64,000 bases of DNA from CAVSKL01 sp963728475 [NCBI: Candidatus Eiseniibacteriota bacterium] (GTDB taxonomy: Bacteria; Eisenbacteria; RBG-16-71-46; JABDJR01), in NCBI GenBank assembly GCA_963728475.1, contig CAVSKL010000001.1, forward strand, positions 124,001 through 188,000. Direction: 5' to 3'. Shown piece after piece: positions 8,567 through 17,430 of this stretch; the stretch's first letter is position 1; the number at the start of each line of letters is the position of its first letter. The translations under genes and the position numbers were made by a program. Below the pieces are notes generated by a model that had not been told where the DNA came from, searched no databases, and saw nothing but the letters and a program-made list of their open reading frames with translations.

Positions 8567-9553
8567 ATGACACGCGTATTCAGCGGCATCCAACCCACCG
8601 GCTCGCTCCATCTGGGCAACTACCTGGGCGCCATCCGGAACTGGGTCGCCCTCCAGGACCATCCCGGCTACGAATGCATCTACTGCGTAGTGGACTACCA
8701 CGCCATTACCGTGGACTACGAGCCGGAGCAGCTCCGCGAGCGAACGGTGGAGATGGCGCGGGACCTCCTGGCCTGCGGGCTCGACCCGGAGCGGAGCGCG
8801 ATCTTCGCCCAGTCCCAGGTCCGGGAGCACACCGAGCTGGCGTGGGTGTTCCAGGCCACCGCCACCTCCTACGGCGAACTCCAGCGGATGACCCAGTTCA
8901 AGTCCAAGGCCGACGCGCAGTCGTTCGTGACCGCGGGGCTCTTCACCTACCCGGTGCTCCAGGCCGCCGACATCCTCCTCTACGACGCCGCCCGGGTGCC
9001 GGTCGGCGAGGACCAGGTGCAGCACCTGGAGCTGAGCCGCGAGATCGGGCGGCGGTTCAACCTCCGGTTCGGCGAGACCTTCCCCGAGGTCCTGCCGCTC
9101 TTGACCTCCGCCCCCAAGATTCTCAGCTTCCGCGATCCCGGGCAGAAGATGTCGAAGAGCGCCGGCGAAGGGCACTACCTTCCGCTGGATGCCCCCGAGG
9201 CCGAGGTGCGCGGCATGATCAAGCGCGCGGTGACGGACGTGGGGCCCCAGGAGGAGGGGAAGATGAGCCCGGGGGTGGCGAACCTGTTCACGGTGCTGAA
9301 GGAACTCGGCGACCCCGATACCCACGCCGGGCTCATGGAGGCCTACACCGGGGGCCGGCTCAAGTACGTGGAGCTCAAGGGAGCGGTCCAGGACGCGGTG
9401 TGGGTGGCCGCCGCCGCCATCCAGGCCCGCAAACGCGACTACCCCCGGGAGCGGGTGGTGGAAGTCCTGCGGAACGGCGCGGCGAAGGTGCAGCCGGTGG
9501 CCTCGGCCAAGATGGCGGAGGTCCGCAAGCGGATCGGCCTCCTCGACCTCTGA
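8567..9553 (+). CDS. trpS: Tryptophan--tRNA ligase
   Basis: A 328-residue class Ic aminoacyl-tRNA synthetase that charges tRNA-Trp. The HIGH-type motif is at residues 10-18 (PTGSLHLGN) and the KMSKS motif is at 194-198, both intact. The segment GEDQVQHLELSREI is the typical tryptophanyl-tRNA synthetase core. The length is normal for bacterial TrpRS. The start at 8567 lacks a ribosome-binding site but is fixed by the family N-terminus, which begins only a few residues before the HIGH motif. It converges with a nucleotidyltransferase gene. Confidence 0.97.
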   Translation: MTRVFSGIQPTGSLHLGNYLGAIRNWVALQDHPGYECIYCVVDYHAITVDYEPEQLRERTVEMARDLLACGLDPERSAIFAQSQVREHTELAWVFQATATSYGELQRMTQFKSKADAQSFVTAGLFTYPVLQAADILLYDAARVPVGEDQVQHLELSREIGRRFNLRFGETFPEVLPLLTSAPKILSFRDPGQKMSKSAGEGHYLPLDAPEAEVRGMIKRAVTDVGPQEEGKMSPGVANLFTVLKELGDPDTHAGLMEAYTGGRLKYVELKGAVQDAVWVAAAAIQARKRDYPRERVVEVLRNGAAKVQPVASAKMAEVRKRIGLLDL

Positions 9554-9565
9554 GCCGCTCCGACC

Positions 9566-9585
9566 CGCCGGATTCCGGTCCGGCG
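9566..9585. terminator. Hairpin between convergent genes
   Basis: A perfect 7-bp stem, CGCCGGA paired with TCCGGCG around a six-base loop, lies just after the trpS stop and before the stop of the convergent gene at 9598. There is no T-run, so it would be at best a weak or factor-assisted terminator. Confidence 0.4.
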
Positions 9586-9597
9586 TCGCGTTGGGGC

Positions 9598-10614
9598 TCA
9601 GCCCGCCGCCAGACCCCGGTCCTCATCCCCCGAGGCTCCAATCCACGCCGCGATCCGCGCCTCGACCCCGGCCCCCGGGACCATCTCCGCGGGAAAGGCC
9701 GGCTCCAGGCCCAGTGAGGCCAGGCTCCGGGCGATCCGTTCCGGCCTCCCCCAGTCGCTCCAACGGATTCCCCGCAGGCCGAACATCGCCAGCCGGGAAG
9801 CGCGCGGTTGGAGCAGGTCGGCGCCGAGATCGCAACGGGGGACCCGCTCGTAGATCCGGAACAGGGCCTCCGCCTCCCGCTGCGTCCCCACCGAAAGGAT
9901 GAGGGCGTCGAACAGGGGCATCGAGGACATCAGCCGCTTCCGGGCCAGGTTCCAGAAGGCGCTCGCCCGCCCCACCAGGATCATGGTGTTCCAGACCGCT
10001 CCGGAGCCGTAGAGAGCGCGCGCCTCCGGTTCCCCGGGCTTTTCCCGAAAGCGCTCCACCTGTCTCATCCGCAGCAGGCCGGGGACGGCCAGCTCGCCGC
10101 CGGGGACGATCCAGCCGTACTCGGTCTCCGGCGCGTCCGGATGCGCGCCGGCCAGGAAGATCCGGTTCGGGTGGACCCGCGCCGCCCGGACGGCCCCCTC
10201 CAGGAGGCCGCTCAGGAGGTTCTCGGGCTGGATGAAGTGATCGGAGGGCAGGATCGCCACCACCGCCCCCGGGTCCTCGGCGGTGACGTAGGAAAGCGCG
10301 GTGAGCACCGCGATGCCGTTCCCCCGGTCCTCGGGCTGGATGACCAGGCCCCCCAGCCTCCGGCCGTCGAGCTGGCGGAGGACTTCCTGGAACTGGGTCC
10401 GCATGATCACGGTCAACCGGCGGTCCGGCCCCACGAACGAATCCGCGCGGTCCACGGTGTGCTGGAACATGGAGCGCTTCCCGGTGAACCGGCAGAACTG
10501 CTTGGGAAGGTCCCGGCCGAGCCATTGCCGCACGAAGGGGCTCATGCGGTGCCCCCGCCCCCCCGCGAGGATGATGGACCAGGTTCCCGGACGGGACTCG
10601 TTCTGGAGCGGCAC
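9598..10614 (-). CDS. Sugar-phosphate nucleotidyltransferase (ManC-like), copy 1
   Basis: A 338-residue protein of the NTP-transferase family. The N-terminal LAGGRGHRMSP loop and PKQF are the nucleotide-binding signature of mannose-1-phosphate guanylyltransferases, and LPSDHFI, FREKPG and VWNTMILV are further family blocks. The C-terminal mannose-6-phosphate isomerase domain of bifunctional ManC is absent. The start is a GTG at 10614 with AGGAGG seven bases upstream. A close paralog lies at 15604-16593; both begin with the same WSI-LAGG block and share SMFQHTVDRAD. It follows the pseudo-receiver gene by 17 bases, so the two are probably co-transcribed. Mannose is the likely sugar but not proven. 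Confidence 0.8.
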   Translation of the reverse strand: MPLQNESRPGTWSIILAGGRGHRMSPFVRQWLGRDLPKQFCRFTGKRSMFQHTVDRADSFVGPDRRLTVIMRTQFQEVLRQLDGRRLGGLVIQPEDRGNGIAVLTALSYVTAEDPGAVVAILPSDHFIQPENLLSGLLEGAVRAARVHPNRIFLAGAHPDAPETEYGWIVPGGELAVPGLLRMRQVERFREKPGEPEARALYGSGAVWNTMILVGRASAFWNLARKRLMSSMPLFDALILSVGTQREAEALFRIYERVPRCDLGADLLQPRASRLAMFGLRGIRWSDWGRPERIARSLASLGLEPAFPAEMVPGAGVEARIAAWIGASGDEDRGLAAG

Positions 10615-10631
10615 GTTGCCTCCTCTCCGCC

Positions 10632-11168
10632 TCAGAAGTGACGGACGCGGGCCGGCGCCGGGAGCCGGAGCCCATCCGGATGGGGGCGCGCCCCGTCCTC
10701 GCCCCCACGCGCCCCCCGGGTGCCGGCATCGAGAATGGCGCGGAGCGCGGCCGGACTGAGCGGCCGGTGGAGCACTCCCGCTCCGTCCCGCATACAGAGG
10801 AGCCCGAGGGGCTCCCGGCCCTCATCGACGATGGCGCAGACCGGGGCCCCGGGATGGCTCCGGCGCAGGAGCCGGATGACGTTCAGCTTCTCGACCACCG
10901 GGATCCGTAATTCCACCAAGAAGAAGTCGGGGTCGACCCCCGCCATCGCCTCCGGCAGGTCCGAAGCCGAGGAAACGTAGACCGGCTGGAACCGTCCGGC
11001 GATCTCCTCGCCGCTGAACAGGCTCATCGTTTCCGGAGCCGCGTCGAGGATCATGACCCGGAGGGGCGGGCCGGCCCGGCGGGGTCCGGGCTGATCGGCC
11101 GGCGAAAGTCGCAGGGGGGACCCTGTGGTCCCCCCCTTGGATCCACCGCTGATTCGGGCTTCCATCAT
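10632..11168 (-). CDS. Receiver-like protein lacking the phospho-acceptor Asp
   Basis: A protein of about 178 residues whose central part (about 36-150) has the fold pattern of a response-regulator receiver. The expected acidic pair is reduced to a single Asp in MILDAAPE (residue 42), the phospho-acceptor position is Glu (FLVELRIP, residue 86) and the conserved Lys is Arg (LHRPLS, residue 135). No output domain follows. The Glu may mimic a permanently phosphorylated state, or the domain may act as a phosphorylation-independent adaptor. I prefer the ATG at 11168, preceded by GAGGCAAGCA; a GTG at 11180 is possible. It lies directly upstream of nucleotidyltransferase copy 1. Confidence 0.65.
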   Translation of the reverse strand: MMEARISGGSKGGTTGSPLRLSPADQPGPRRAGPPLRVMILDAAPETMSLFSGEEIAGRFQPVYVSSASDLPEAMAGVDPDFFLVELRIPVVEKLNVIRLLRRSHPGAPVCAIVDEGREPLGLLCMRDGAGVLHRPLSPAALRAILDAGTRGARGGEDGARPHPDGLRLPAPARVRHF

Positions 11169-11419
11169 TGCTTGCCTCACGATTGTCCAAGCTTATCGAC
11201 CAAACAAGGCGGCCCTGAAGGGATGCCGGGCCGGGGCCGCCGGCCGGCTTTCGCGCGCGGATCCCGGGGATGGAGCCGCCGGTATCGGGCCGCTCCACCG
11301 GATCCGCCGCGCCGACCCGCATAACTTAGCGCGCGGGGGGGGGGAAAATGGAATTGGAGCCCCGCCGAATCTATGCTCGGAGCTTTACCTAGGGGGGTAG
11401 GGGATTCCCGCCGGTCCGG

Positions 11420-12103
11420 TCAATGCTCCTCCAGAACCCATTGCACCGCCCGGTAGACCAGCTCGGTATTGTTCTTGAGGTTGAGCTTGCTCCGGATCTT
11501 CTGGCGATGCGCATCCACCGTCTTGATGCTGAGATGCAGGCCGGCGGCGATCTCCTGGCTGGTCTGTCCGCGTCCGATCATCTCGAATACTTCCAGCTCC
11601 CGGTTGCTGAGCTGCTTCACCCGCGGGCCCGCGTCCGAGATCATGGACCCGGAGAGCGAGGAAAGCATCCGCTCCGAGACCTCGTGGCTGAGATAGATCT
11701 CGCCGGCCAGCACCGCGCGAACCGCGGCCACCAGCTCCGTCCCCCCGTCGGACTTCCGGACATAGCCGGCCGCGCCCGCCCGGAGAGCCCGCTCCGCGTA
11801 GAGGTTCTCGGCGTGCATGGAGCACACGAGGATCCGGCAGGTGGGGCACTCCTGACGCATCATCCGGATAAGATCGAGACCCGACATGTCTTCCAGCGAG
11901 ATATCCACCAGGGCGAGGTCGGGTTTGATGTCCGCGAGCATCTGGATGGCCCGGGAGGCCTTTCCCGTCTCGCCGCATACCTCGAGATCCGGCTCCCGGG
12001 CGAGGATCTGGGAGATTCCCAGACGCACCATGGGATGGTCGTCGATGATCAGGATCCGATGGGTCCGGCCCGCACGTGCGGTGCCCGATTTGCTGTCGCT
12101 CAT
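11420..12103 (-). CDS. NarL/FixJ-type response regulator, copy 1
   Basis: A 227-residue transcription factor. The receiver domain (about 15-130) has the acidic pair IIDDHP, phospho-acceptor Asp in LALVDISLED and Lys in VRKSD. The C-terminal LuxR/GerE helix-turn-helix (about 160-222) includes NRELEVFEMIGRG and KTVDAHRQKIRSKL. The ATG at 12103 overlaps the stop of the CheR-type kinase gene (ATGA), and AGGAGG lies upstream, so the kinase is its probable partner. A paralog with a very similar helix-turn-helix is at 17431-18141. Confidence 0.92.
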   Translation of the reverse strand: MSDSKSGTARAGRTHRILIIDDHPMVRLGISQILAREPDLEVCGETGKASRAIQMLADIKPDLALVDISLEDMSGLDLIRMMRQECPTCRILVCSMHAENLYAERALRAGAAGYVRKSDGGTELVAAVRAVLAGEIYLSHEVSERMLSSLSGSMISDAGPRVKQLSNRELEVFEMIGRGQTSQEIAAGLHLSIKTVDAHRQKIRSKLNLKNNTELVYRAVQWVLEEH

Positions 12104-15100
12104 TCGTCTTCCTCCTGAACTTCGCATCGTACCACCGTTCCGCCCTGGGGCGCCCGTTCCACGGAAAGAACGCCCCCGATCAATCCGCACCGGTACCGCA
12201 TGATCCGGATTCCCATGCCCTGATCCGATTCCCCGTCGAAGCCGATCCCGTCATCCTGGACGTCCAGGGACAACCGCTTCTCCCGCGCTGCGATCGTGAC
12301 CACCACCTCCTGCGCCTGCGCGTGCTTGAAGGCGTTGAAGAGGGCCTCCTGGGCGACATAGTAGAGATGGGTCGCGGTGAAGTTGTCCTCGACGCGCACC
12401 GGGGCCTGTCGCTCGAGCCGGCAGTTGATCCCGTAGGTCGCGCGCATCCTCTCCACCAGGTCCCCCAGAGCGGCGTCCAGGCCGCAGGCATCCACCTCCA
12501 CCGGCATGAGCCCGCGGGCCAGGTCGCGGACCTGCTGCCGGGTCTCGTTGAGCGCCGCCACCAGGCGGTCGGCCAGCTCCGATTCCTCGGGAAGGGCCTC
12601 GCGAATCCTGCCGCTCAGGCTCTCGGCCAGGAAGCCGGCGCCGGCCACCTGCTGGGCCACGCCGTCGTGAATCTCCTGTCCCACCCGCCGGTGCTCTTCC
12701 ACCACCACGTTGGCCAGCGTCCGCTCCAGCTCCTTCCGCTCCACCACCCGGCCCATCTGGGTGCCGCAGTGGACGGCGGTGTCGAGGAGGAACGGGGCGG
12801 GCTCGCCGCCCTCGCGGGTCAGGAACTTCAGCACCCCGGCCGCGCGCTTGCCGACCACGACGGGGATGGTGAAGGCGCCGCGGATCCCCAGCCTCCGGAG
12901 CATTTCGGTGGGATACGCCTGGACCGTGTCCAGGTCGTCGGTCCAGGCCGGCCGCGCGCTCTCCGCGGCCTGGCCCAGCAACCCCGAACCCATCCGGACC
13001 CGGTGGGCGGTTCCGAATTCCCTCAACGGCTCGAACTCCGGGCCCTCGAACCACCACTCGCCCGAGTCCACGTAGGTCGCGGGGTCCCCCTTGGAATGGA
13101 CGTAGGCGTGCCCCACCGGCCACCCGAACTCCGTACACATCGTCTCCAGGGTCTGACGGAAGGCGGCGGCAATGGAGTCGGCCTCGTTTCCGATGGCCGC
13201 CACCCGGCCGAGCACTTCCAGGTACCGGGTCCGCTCCTTCACCCGGATCTCCAGCCGTTCGGTGAGCGCCCGCAGCGCCTCCTCGGCGTGCTTGAGCCGG
13301 GTGGTGTCGACGAAGGCCACCACCACCCCGTCGATCCGATCCTCGCCGACGCGGTAGGGCACCACCCGGCGGAGGAACCAGCGGCCGTCCCCGGAGGCGA
13401 CCTGGGCTTCCTCCGGGGATCCGGACTCCAGGACCCGGGCCGCGACCTCCGCGACGCCGTCCGCGATCTGCGGGAGGGACAGGCCCTCGAGGGGCCGGCG
13501 TAGATCGGCGGATCGAAGCCCCAGCAGCGTTCCCGCCAGGTCGGTGAACCACTTGACGCCGAGCGCGGAGTCCAGGAACAAGGTCGGAATGCCGTTACTG
13601 CTCACCAGGTTGGCCAGGTCGTTGTTGGCGTGCTCCAGATCCTCCACCTTGGCCTGGAGCCGGCCGTTCACCCTCGCCAGCTCCTCGTTGAGCGATTGCA
13701 GTTCCTCGCTCGAGGTCTCCAGCTCCTCGTTGGAGGACTGGAGTTCCTCGTTCATGGAGAGGATCTCTTCGTTGGCGGTGCGCAGCTCCTCGTTCGACGT
13801 CTCCAGGCCTTCCAGGCTGATCTGGAGATCCTCCCGGACTTCGCGAAGCTGGTTCTCGAGCTGATCGACCAGGCCGGCCTCTTCGATCCCGAGGTCGCCG
13901 TTGGTAGCTTCCGGTCCGGCCCCATCCCCGCCGGCGAGAAAGGTCACCAGCAGGAGCTTCTCCTGGAACGGAACCCCGGACAGCGGGTCCACCTCCACGC
14001 GAATGGTCCTCCCCCCCCGGGGCCCCGGGGCGTGGAACGGACCGCGGGACTCATGTCCCCCGCTACGCCGCGCCTTGAGCAGGACTGCCCGGAGCTGGGA
14101 GTGGATCTGGGACGGAGTCCAGGCGAAGAGGTCGGCGGTCATCTCCCCCCGGGGCACTTCCAGGTACCCCTCCGGGATTCCGAACGAGTAGAGGATCTGG
14201 TTCCTGGCGTTCACGACCACGGAGGGAGGAGAAAGCCGGTCGAGCACCTGCTTGAGAATCGCCGACTTGAACCCGTCCTGATTCATCTCCGCGGAGAGGG
14301 AACCGCGCGCGGCGGGTCCCCCCGTCGCGCCGACCATGGACCAGAGACCCATCCGGGTGGTGGGAGTGGAGCCGATCTTCCTGAAGATCCGATGGGGCTT
14401 GGAGAGAGCCTCGAACAGGGCTTCGGTCCGGCCTGCGGTCTCGGCATGGCCGAGAAAGAGCACCCCGTTCCGATGCAGGGCATAGTGGAACAGGCTGAGC
14501 AGCCGTTTCTGGAGATCGGGCACCATATAGATCAACAGGTTCCGGCAGGAGACGAGATCGAGACGGGAGAACGGCGGGTCGGCGAGGAGGTTGTGCTCGG
14601 CGACGACCAGCCGGTCCCGAACGTCCTTGTTGACCCGGTACCCCTCCGGCGACTTCGTGAAGTACCGGGCCAGGCGCTCCGGCGACACCCGGCCCACCAC
14701 CGCCTCCGAATAGACGCCGGTCCTGCACACGGCGAGAGCGGCGGTGTCGATGTCCGAGGCGAAGATCCTGATCTCCGGACTGAGTTCGAGTTCCTCCGCC
14801 GCCTCCAGGAGAAGTATGGCCAGGGTGTACGCCTCCTCTCCGGTGGCGCAGCCGGGAACCCAGGCCCGGATGCCCGCCTCCCGCCCCTGCTCGCGCAGAA
14901 GAGGTAGGAGCACCTCCGCCTTGAGGTGATCCCACGACTCGGGATCCCGGAAGAACTCGGTCACGCTGATCAGCAGGTCCCGGGCCAGCGCGTCCACTTC
15001 CGCGGAATCCTCGCGCAACAGGCGGGCGTAGTCGGACGGATGACCGATCCGGTGGATTCCCATCCGGCGGCGGATGCGACGGGTGAGGGTGGTCCGCTTG

Positions 15101-15318
15101 TAGGCGTGGAAGTCGTGGCCGCCGGACCGGCCGAGCGCCTCGAGAATCGATTCGAGGTCCGCCCCGGATTCCGAGCCGTCGTCCCCGCGCCCGGGCTTGG
15201 CGGAGGTGCCGGCCCCCCGCCCACGGTCCGTGTTCGCGCCGTCGCCGCGCGAGGTGAGTTTTCGGGAACTGCGCCCGGGAGAGGCGTCGCCTCCCGGCGC
15301 GGGCTTCTGCTTTGCCAT
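12100..15318 (-). CDS. CheR methyltransferase-PAS-GAF histidine kinase fusion
   Basis: A 1072-residue cytoplasmic signalling protein. After a basic, disordered N-terminus comes a CheR-type methyltransferase domain (about 55-325) with the SAM-binding WVPGCATGEEAYTLA. A long coiled coil follows (about 485-565) with repeated NEEL/SEEL units, then a PAS domain (about 570-690), a GAF domain (about 715-855), a HisKA_3 dimerisation domain with phospho-His in EIHDGVAQQ, and an HATPase domain with DDGIGFD and GMGIRIM. Unlike common CheB-CheR-PAS kinases there is no CheB methylesterase domain. It is translationally coupled to the downstream LuxR regulator. The start is an ATG at 15318; the ribosome site is weak. 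Confidence 0.88.
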   Translation of the reverse strand: MAKQKPAPGGDASPGRSSRKLTSRGDGANTDRGRGAGTSAKPGRGDDGSESGADLESILEALGRSGGHDFHAYKRTTLTRRIRRRMGIHRIGHPSDYARLLREDSAEVDALARDLLISVTEFFRDPESWDHLKAEVLLPLLREQGREAGIRAWVPGCATGEEAYTLAILLLEAAEELELSPEIRIFASDIDTAALAVCRTGVYSEAVVGRVSPERLARYFTKSPEGYRVNKDVRDRLVVAEHNLLADPPFSRLDLVSCRNLLIYMVPDLQKRLLSLFHYALHRNGVLFLGHAETAGRTEALFEALSKPHRIFRKIGSTPTTRMGLWSMVGATGGPAARGSLSAEMNQDGFKSAILKQVLDRLSPPSVVVNARNQILYSFGIPEGYLEVPRGEMTADLFAWTPSQIHSQLRAVLLKARRSGGHESRGPFHAPGPRGGRTIRVEVDPLSGVPFQEKLLLVTFLAGGDGAGPEATNGDLGIEEAGLVDQLENQLREVREDLQISLEGLETSNEELRTANEEILSMNEELQSSNEELETSSEELQSLNEELARVNGRLQAKVEDLEHANNDLANLVSSNGIPTLFLDSALGVKWFTDLAGTLLGLRSADLRRPLEGLSLPQIADGVAEVAARVLESGSPEEAQVASGDGRWFLRRVVPYRVGEDRIDGVVVAFVDTTRLKHAEEALRALTERLEIRVKERTRYLEVLGRVAAIGNEADSIAAAFRQTLETMCTEFGWPVGHAYVHSKGDPATYVDSGEWWFEGPEFEPLREFGTAHRVRMGSGLLGQAAESARPAWTDDLDTVQAYPTEMLRRLGIRGAFTIPVVVGKRAAGVLKFLTREGGEPAPFLLDTAVHCGTQMGRVVERKELERTLANVVVEEHRRVGQEIHDGVAQQVAGAGFLAESLSGRIREALPEESELADRLVAALNETRQQVRDLARGLMPVEVDACGLDAALGDLVERMRATYGINCRLERQAPVRVEDNFTATHLYYVAQEALFNAFKHAQAQEVVVTIAAREKRLSLDVQDDGIGFDGESDQGMGIRIMRYRCGLIGGVLSVERAPQGGTVVRCEVQEEDE

Positions 15319-15603
15319 GTCGCATCCGGGCGCTGGTCTCCGGGGAGAGCAGCGGGTAGGGCGCCGCACACGGAGCCGGAAATTCGGGAAGAACCGCCTG
15401 AGGGCTTGGGCCGGTGGGCGCGGGAAATCGCCGCAAGAAGAACGTTACCCCCGAAGACTTGCCCACGCAGTCCTAATTCGGATGGCACCGGTAAAGTCGG
15501 CTTCTTCCCTAGGCCGATTACCTAACCCCGTTCCTCCGCGCCTGTCCCGACGCCGTCGCCTTCACTCTCGACGGATCGCGGCTCACGACCCGGACGGCCC
15601 GGT

Positions 15604-16593
15604 TCAACCCGCCGCCTTGATCCCCATCCCCTCGGCGTCCTCGACCGAGGCCCCGGTGAGGGTGCGGGAAGGGTCGAGGAAGGCGGGGCGCTTCCCCAGC
15701 CGGGACAGGCTGGCCTGGATCCGCGCCGGGCGGCCCCAATCGCTCCAGTCCACCCCGTCCATGGCGAACATCGCCAGACGCTCCGGGACGCGCTCGAACA
15801 TCTGGGCGCACACGTTGCGGGCGGGCGCCCGGGTATAGATGGCGTCCAGCGCCCCCGCCTCCCGGCTCGAACCCACCGACTGGGCGAGCGCGTCGAACAG
15901 CGGCATCGCCTCGGAGAAACAGATCCGGCCGAGTTCCCACAGCGCCTCCACCCGCGCGACCAGGATCAGGGTGTTCCAGAGCGCCCCCGCCCGCAGGAGC
16001 GACCGCGCCTCGTCGTGGCGTGGCTTCTCGCGGAAGGCGCGCACGCTCAAGAGCGGGCGGCCTTCCGCCACCGGCAATACCCCGCCGGAGGTGATCCAGC
16101 CGTAGTCGGTCTCGGGGCCGTCGGGCCGGGCCGCGCCCAGAAGCACCCGGTCGCCGAGGGCCTCGGCCGAGGCCGCCGCGCTTCGCATGAGCGCGGTGAA
16201 CGCGGACTCCGGGTGGATGAAGTGGTCCGACGGATAGAGCGCCACCACCGCCTGGGGATCCTGGGCGCGGACGTAGCTCAGGGCCGCAAACGCCCCCACC
16301 GCGGTCCCGCGGTCGGCCGGCTGCGGTACCAGGAAGCCCAGCTCCCGCCCGTCCATCTGTTCGAGGACGTCCTGGAGATGATGGCGGGCAAATACCGTCA
16401 CCCGGCGCCCGGATCCGCCGATCCGGTCCGCCCGGTCCACCGTGTGCTGGAACATGGACCGGCGTCCGGTGAAGGTGCAGTACTGCTTGGGGCGGTGGTA
16501 TCCAAGCCAGCTGCTGACGGTGGGGCTCAGCCGGCGGCCTTCGCCGCCGGCGAGAACGATGGACCATGTCCGGGGGGCGCCGGGGACATTCAT
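15604..16593 (-). CDS. Sugar-phosphate nucleotidyltransferase (ManC-like), copy 2
   Basis: A 329-residue paralog of the protein at 9598-10614. The signature LAGGEGRRLSP plus PKQY, the block YPSDHFIHPES, FREKPRHDEA and LWNTLILVAR match the NTP-transferase fold of mannose-1-phosphate guanylyltransferases, again without an isomerase domain. The ATG at 16593 has GGGAGGAG upstream. It lies upstream of the CheR kinase gene on the same strand, separated by 285 bases without a clear promoter. Why a genome segment needs two diverged copies beside two-component genes is unclear; different sugar-phosphate substrates are one explanation. Confidence 0.8.
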   Translation of the reverse strand: MNVPGAPRTWSIVLAGGEGRRLSPTVSSWLGYHRPKQYCTFTGRRSMFQHTVDRADRIGGSGRRVTVFARHHLQDVLEQMDGRELGFLVPQPADRGTAVGAFAALSYVRAQDPQAVVALYPSDHFIHPESAFTALMRSAAASAEALGDRVLLGAARPDGPETDYGWITSGGVLPVAEGRPLLSVRAFREKPRHDEARSLLRAGALWNTLILVARVEALWELGRICFSEAMPLFDALAQSVGSSREAGALDAIYTRAPARNVCAQMFERVPERLAMFAMDGVDWSDWGRPARIQASLSRLGKRPAFLDPSRTLTGASVEDAEGMGIKAAG

Positions 16594-17430
16594 GATTCTT
16601 CTCTCCTCCCTACCGGAAAGTGCTTCTCAATCGCCGGACGCGCGAAACGCGGAGCCGGCTCGAACGGCAAGTCGATGGTTTCCAAATCGAGTCGTCAAAA
16701 TCGAGTCGTGATGACCGGACCCCGCGAGATCCTCACTCAACCCGGCCCGGCCTGCGCCGCGCCCGGGAACGTCCGCAGCCTTGCCGCCGGCGCGCTCCCT
16801 TCCGCCTCTCCACAATACTGCGAACCGCCTCGCGAGTTCCGCGAAATCGACCGGCGACCCGAAATCGTGACGCCGCCGCCGCCGCGTTTTCACCGGGCAC
16901 GCAAGGTTGTCCGGCCCGGGTCTCGCGAGCCGGCGGATTGGACCGGTCCAGGGACGGCGCGCGACCTGCGGATGTGCGGCCGCCCGGCCTCCGGAGGTGG
17001 TCGGCGAGCGGCCGGCGGAGCCTGGCGAAACGCGGGGGAAGACGCCGAGGCGGGGCGCTTGGGCGAACCGGGGGGAACGCCGCCCGCCGGCGGGGCGCGG
17101 GATCCGGTGACCCCGCCGCCCCACTGCCGGCGGCTTGGCGCTGGGTGATTTCAGATTGTTTAGAACCGACCAAATGACGAGAACGGTCCGGAGATGCACT
17201 TCGCGGAATGCGAATCCGACCGGAACCGGGCCCTTCGAGGCATGGCGGAAAGCCGGTCCCGGTTCGAGGGGGATCGAACCGAAGGGGGACCGTGGGCGAC
17301 CCCGGGGCTTCCCGCCGCCCACTTGGAAAACCCTACTCTCCGGGCCGTGGCCGCCGCTATTGGCGGAAGGATCAATCTGTCCCACGCGGCGATCCGAACC
17401 GGGTCTAGGGAGATTCCCGTGGCGGGCGTC
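16594..17430. other. 837-base gene-free region
   Basis: Open frames here are Arg/Pro/Gly-rich on all strands and show no coding character or ribosome sites. A perfect 8-bp hairpin lies at 17260-17281, and an AT-rich spot is near 17150-17180. I see no gene, but a small RNA cannot be excluded. Confidence 0.5.
17260..17281. repeat. Perfect 8-bp inverted repeat
   Basis: CGGTTCGA and TCGAACCG are separated by six bases. It has no following T-run in either direction, so it is not a classical terminator. It could be a regulator site or part of an RNA. Confidence 0.5.

Noticed and set aside
17255-17285. tRNA T-arm or tRNA gene
   Set aside because: GGTTCGA is present, but no acceptor, D-arm or anticodon arm can be folded around it; it is an isolated hairpin.
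16627-17385. Minus-strand frame of 252 codons in the gap before the orphan regulator
   Set aside because: Arg/Pro/Gly-rich, no ribosome site, no family, and several competing frames of equal quality.
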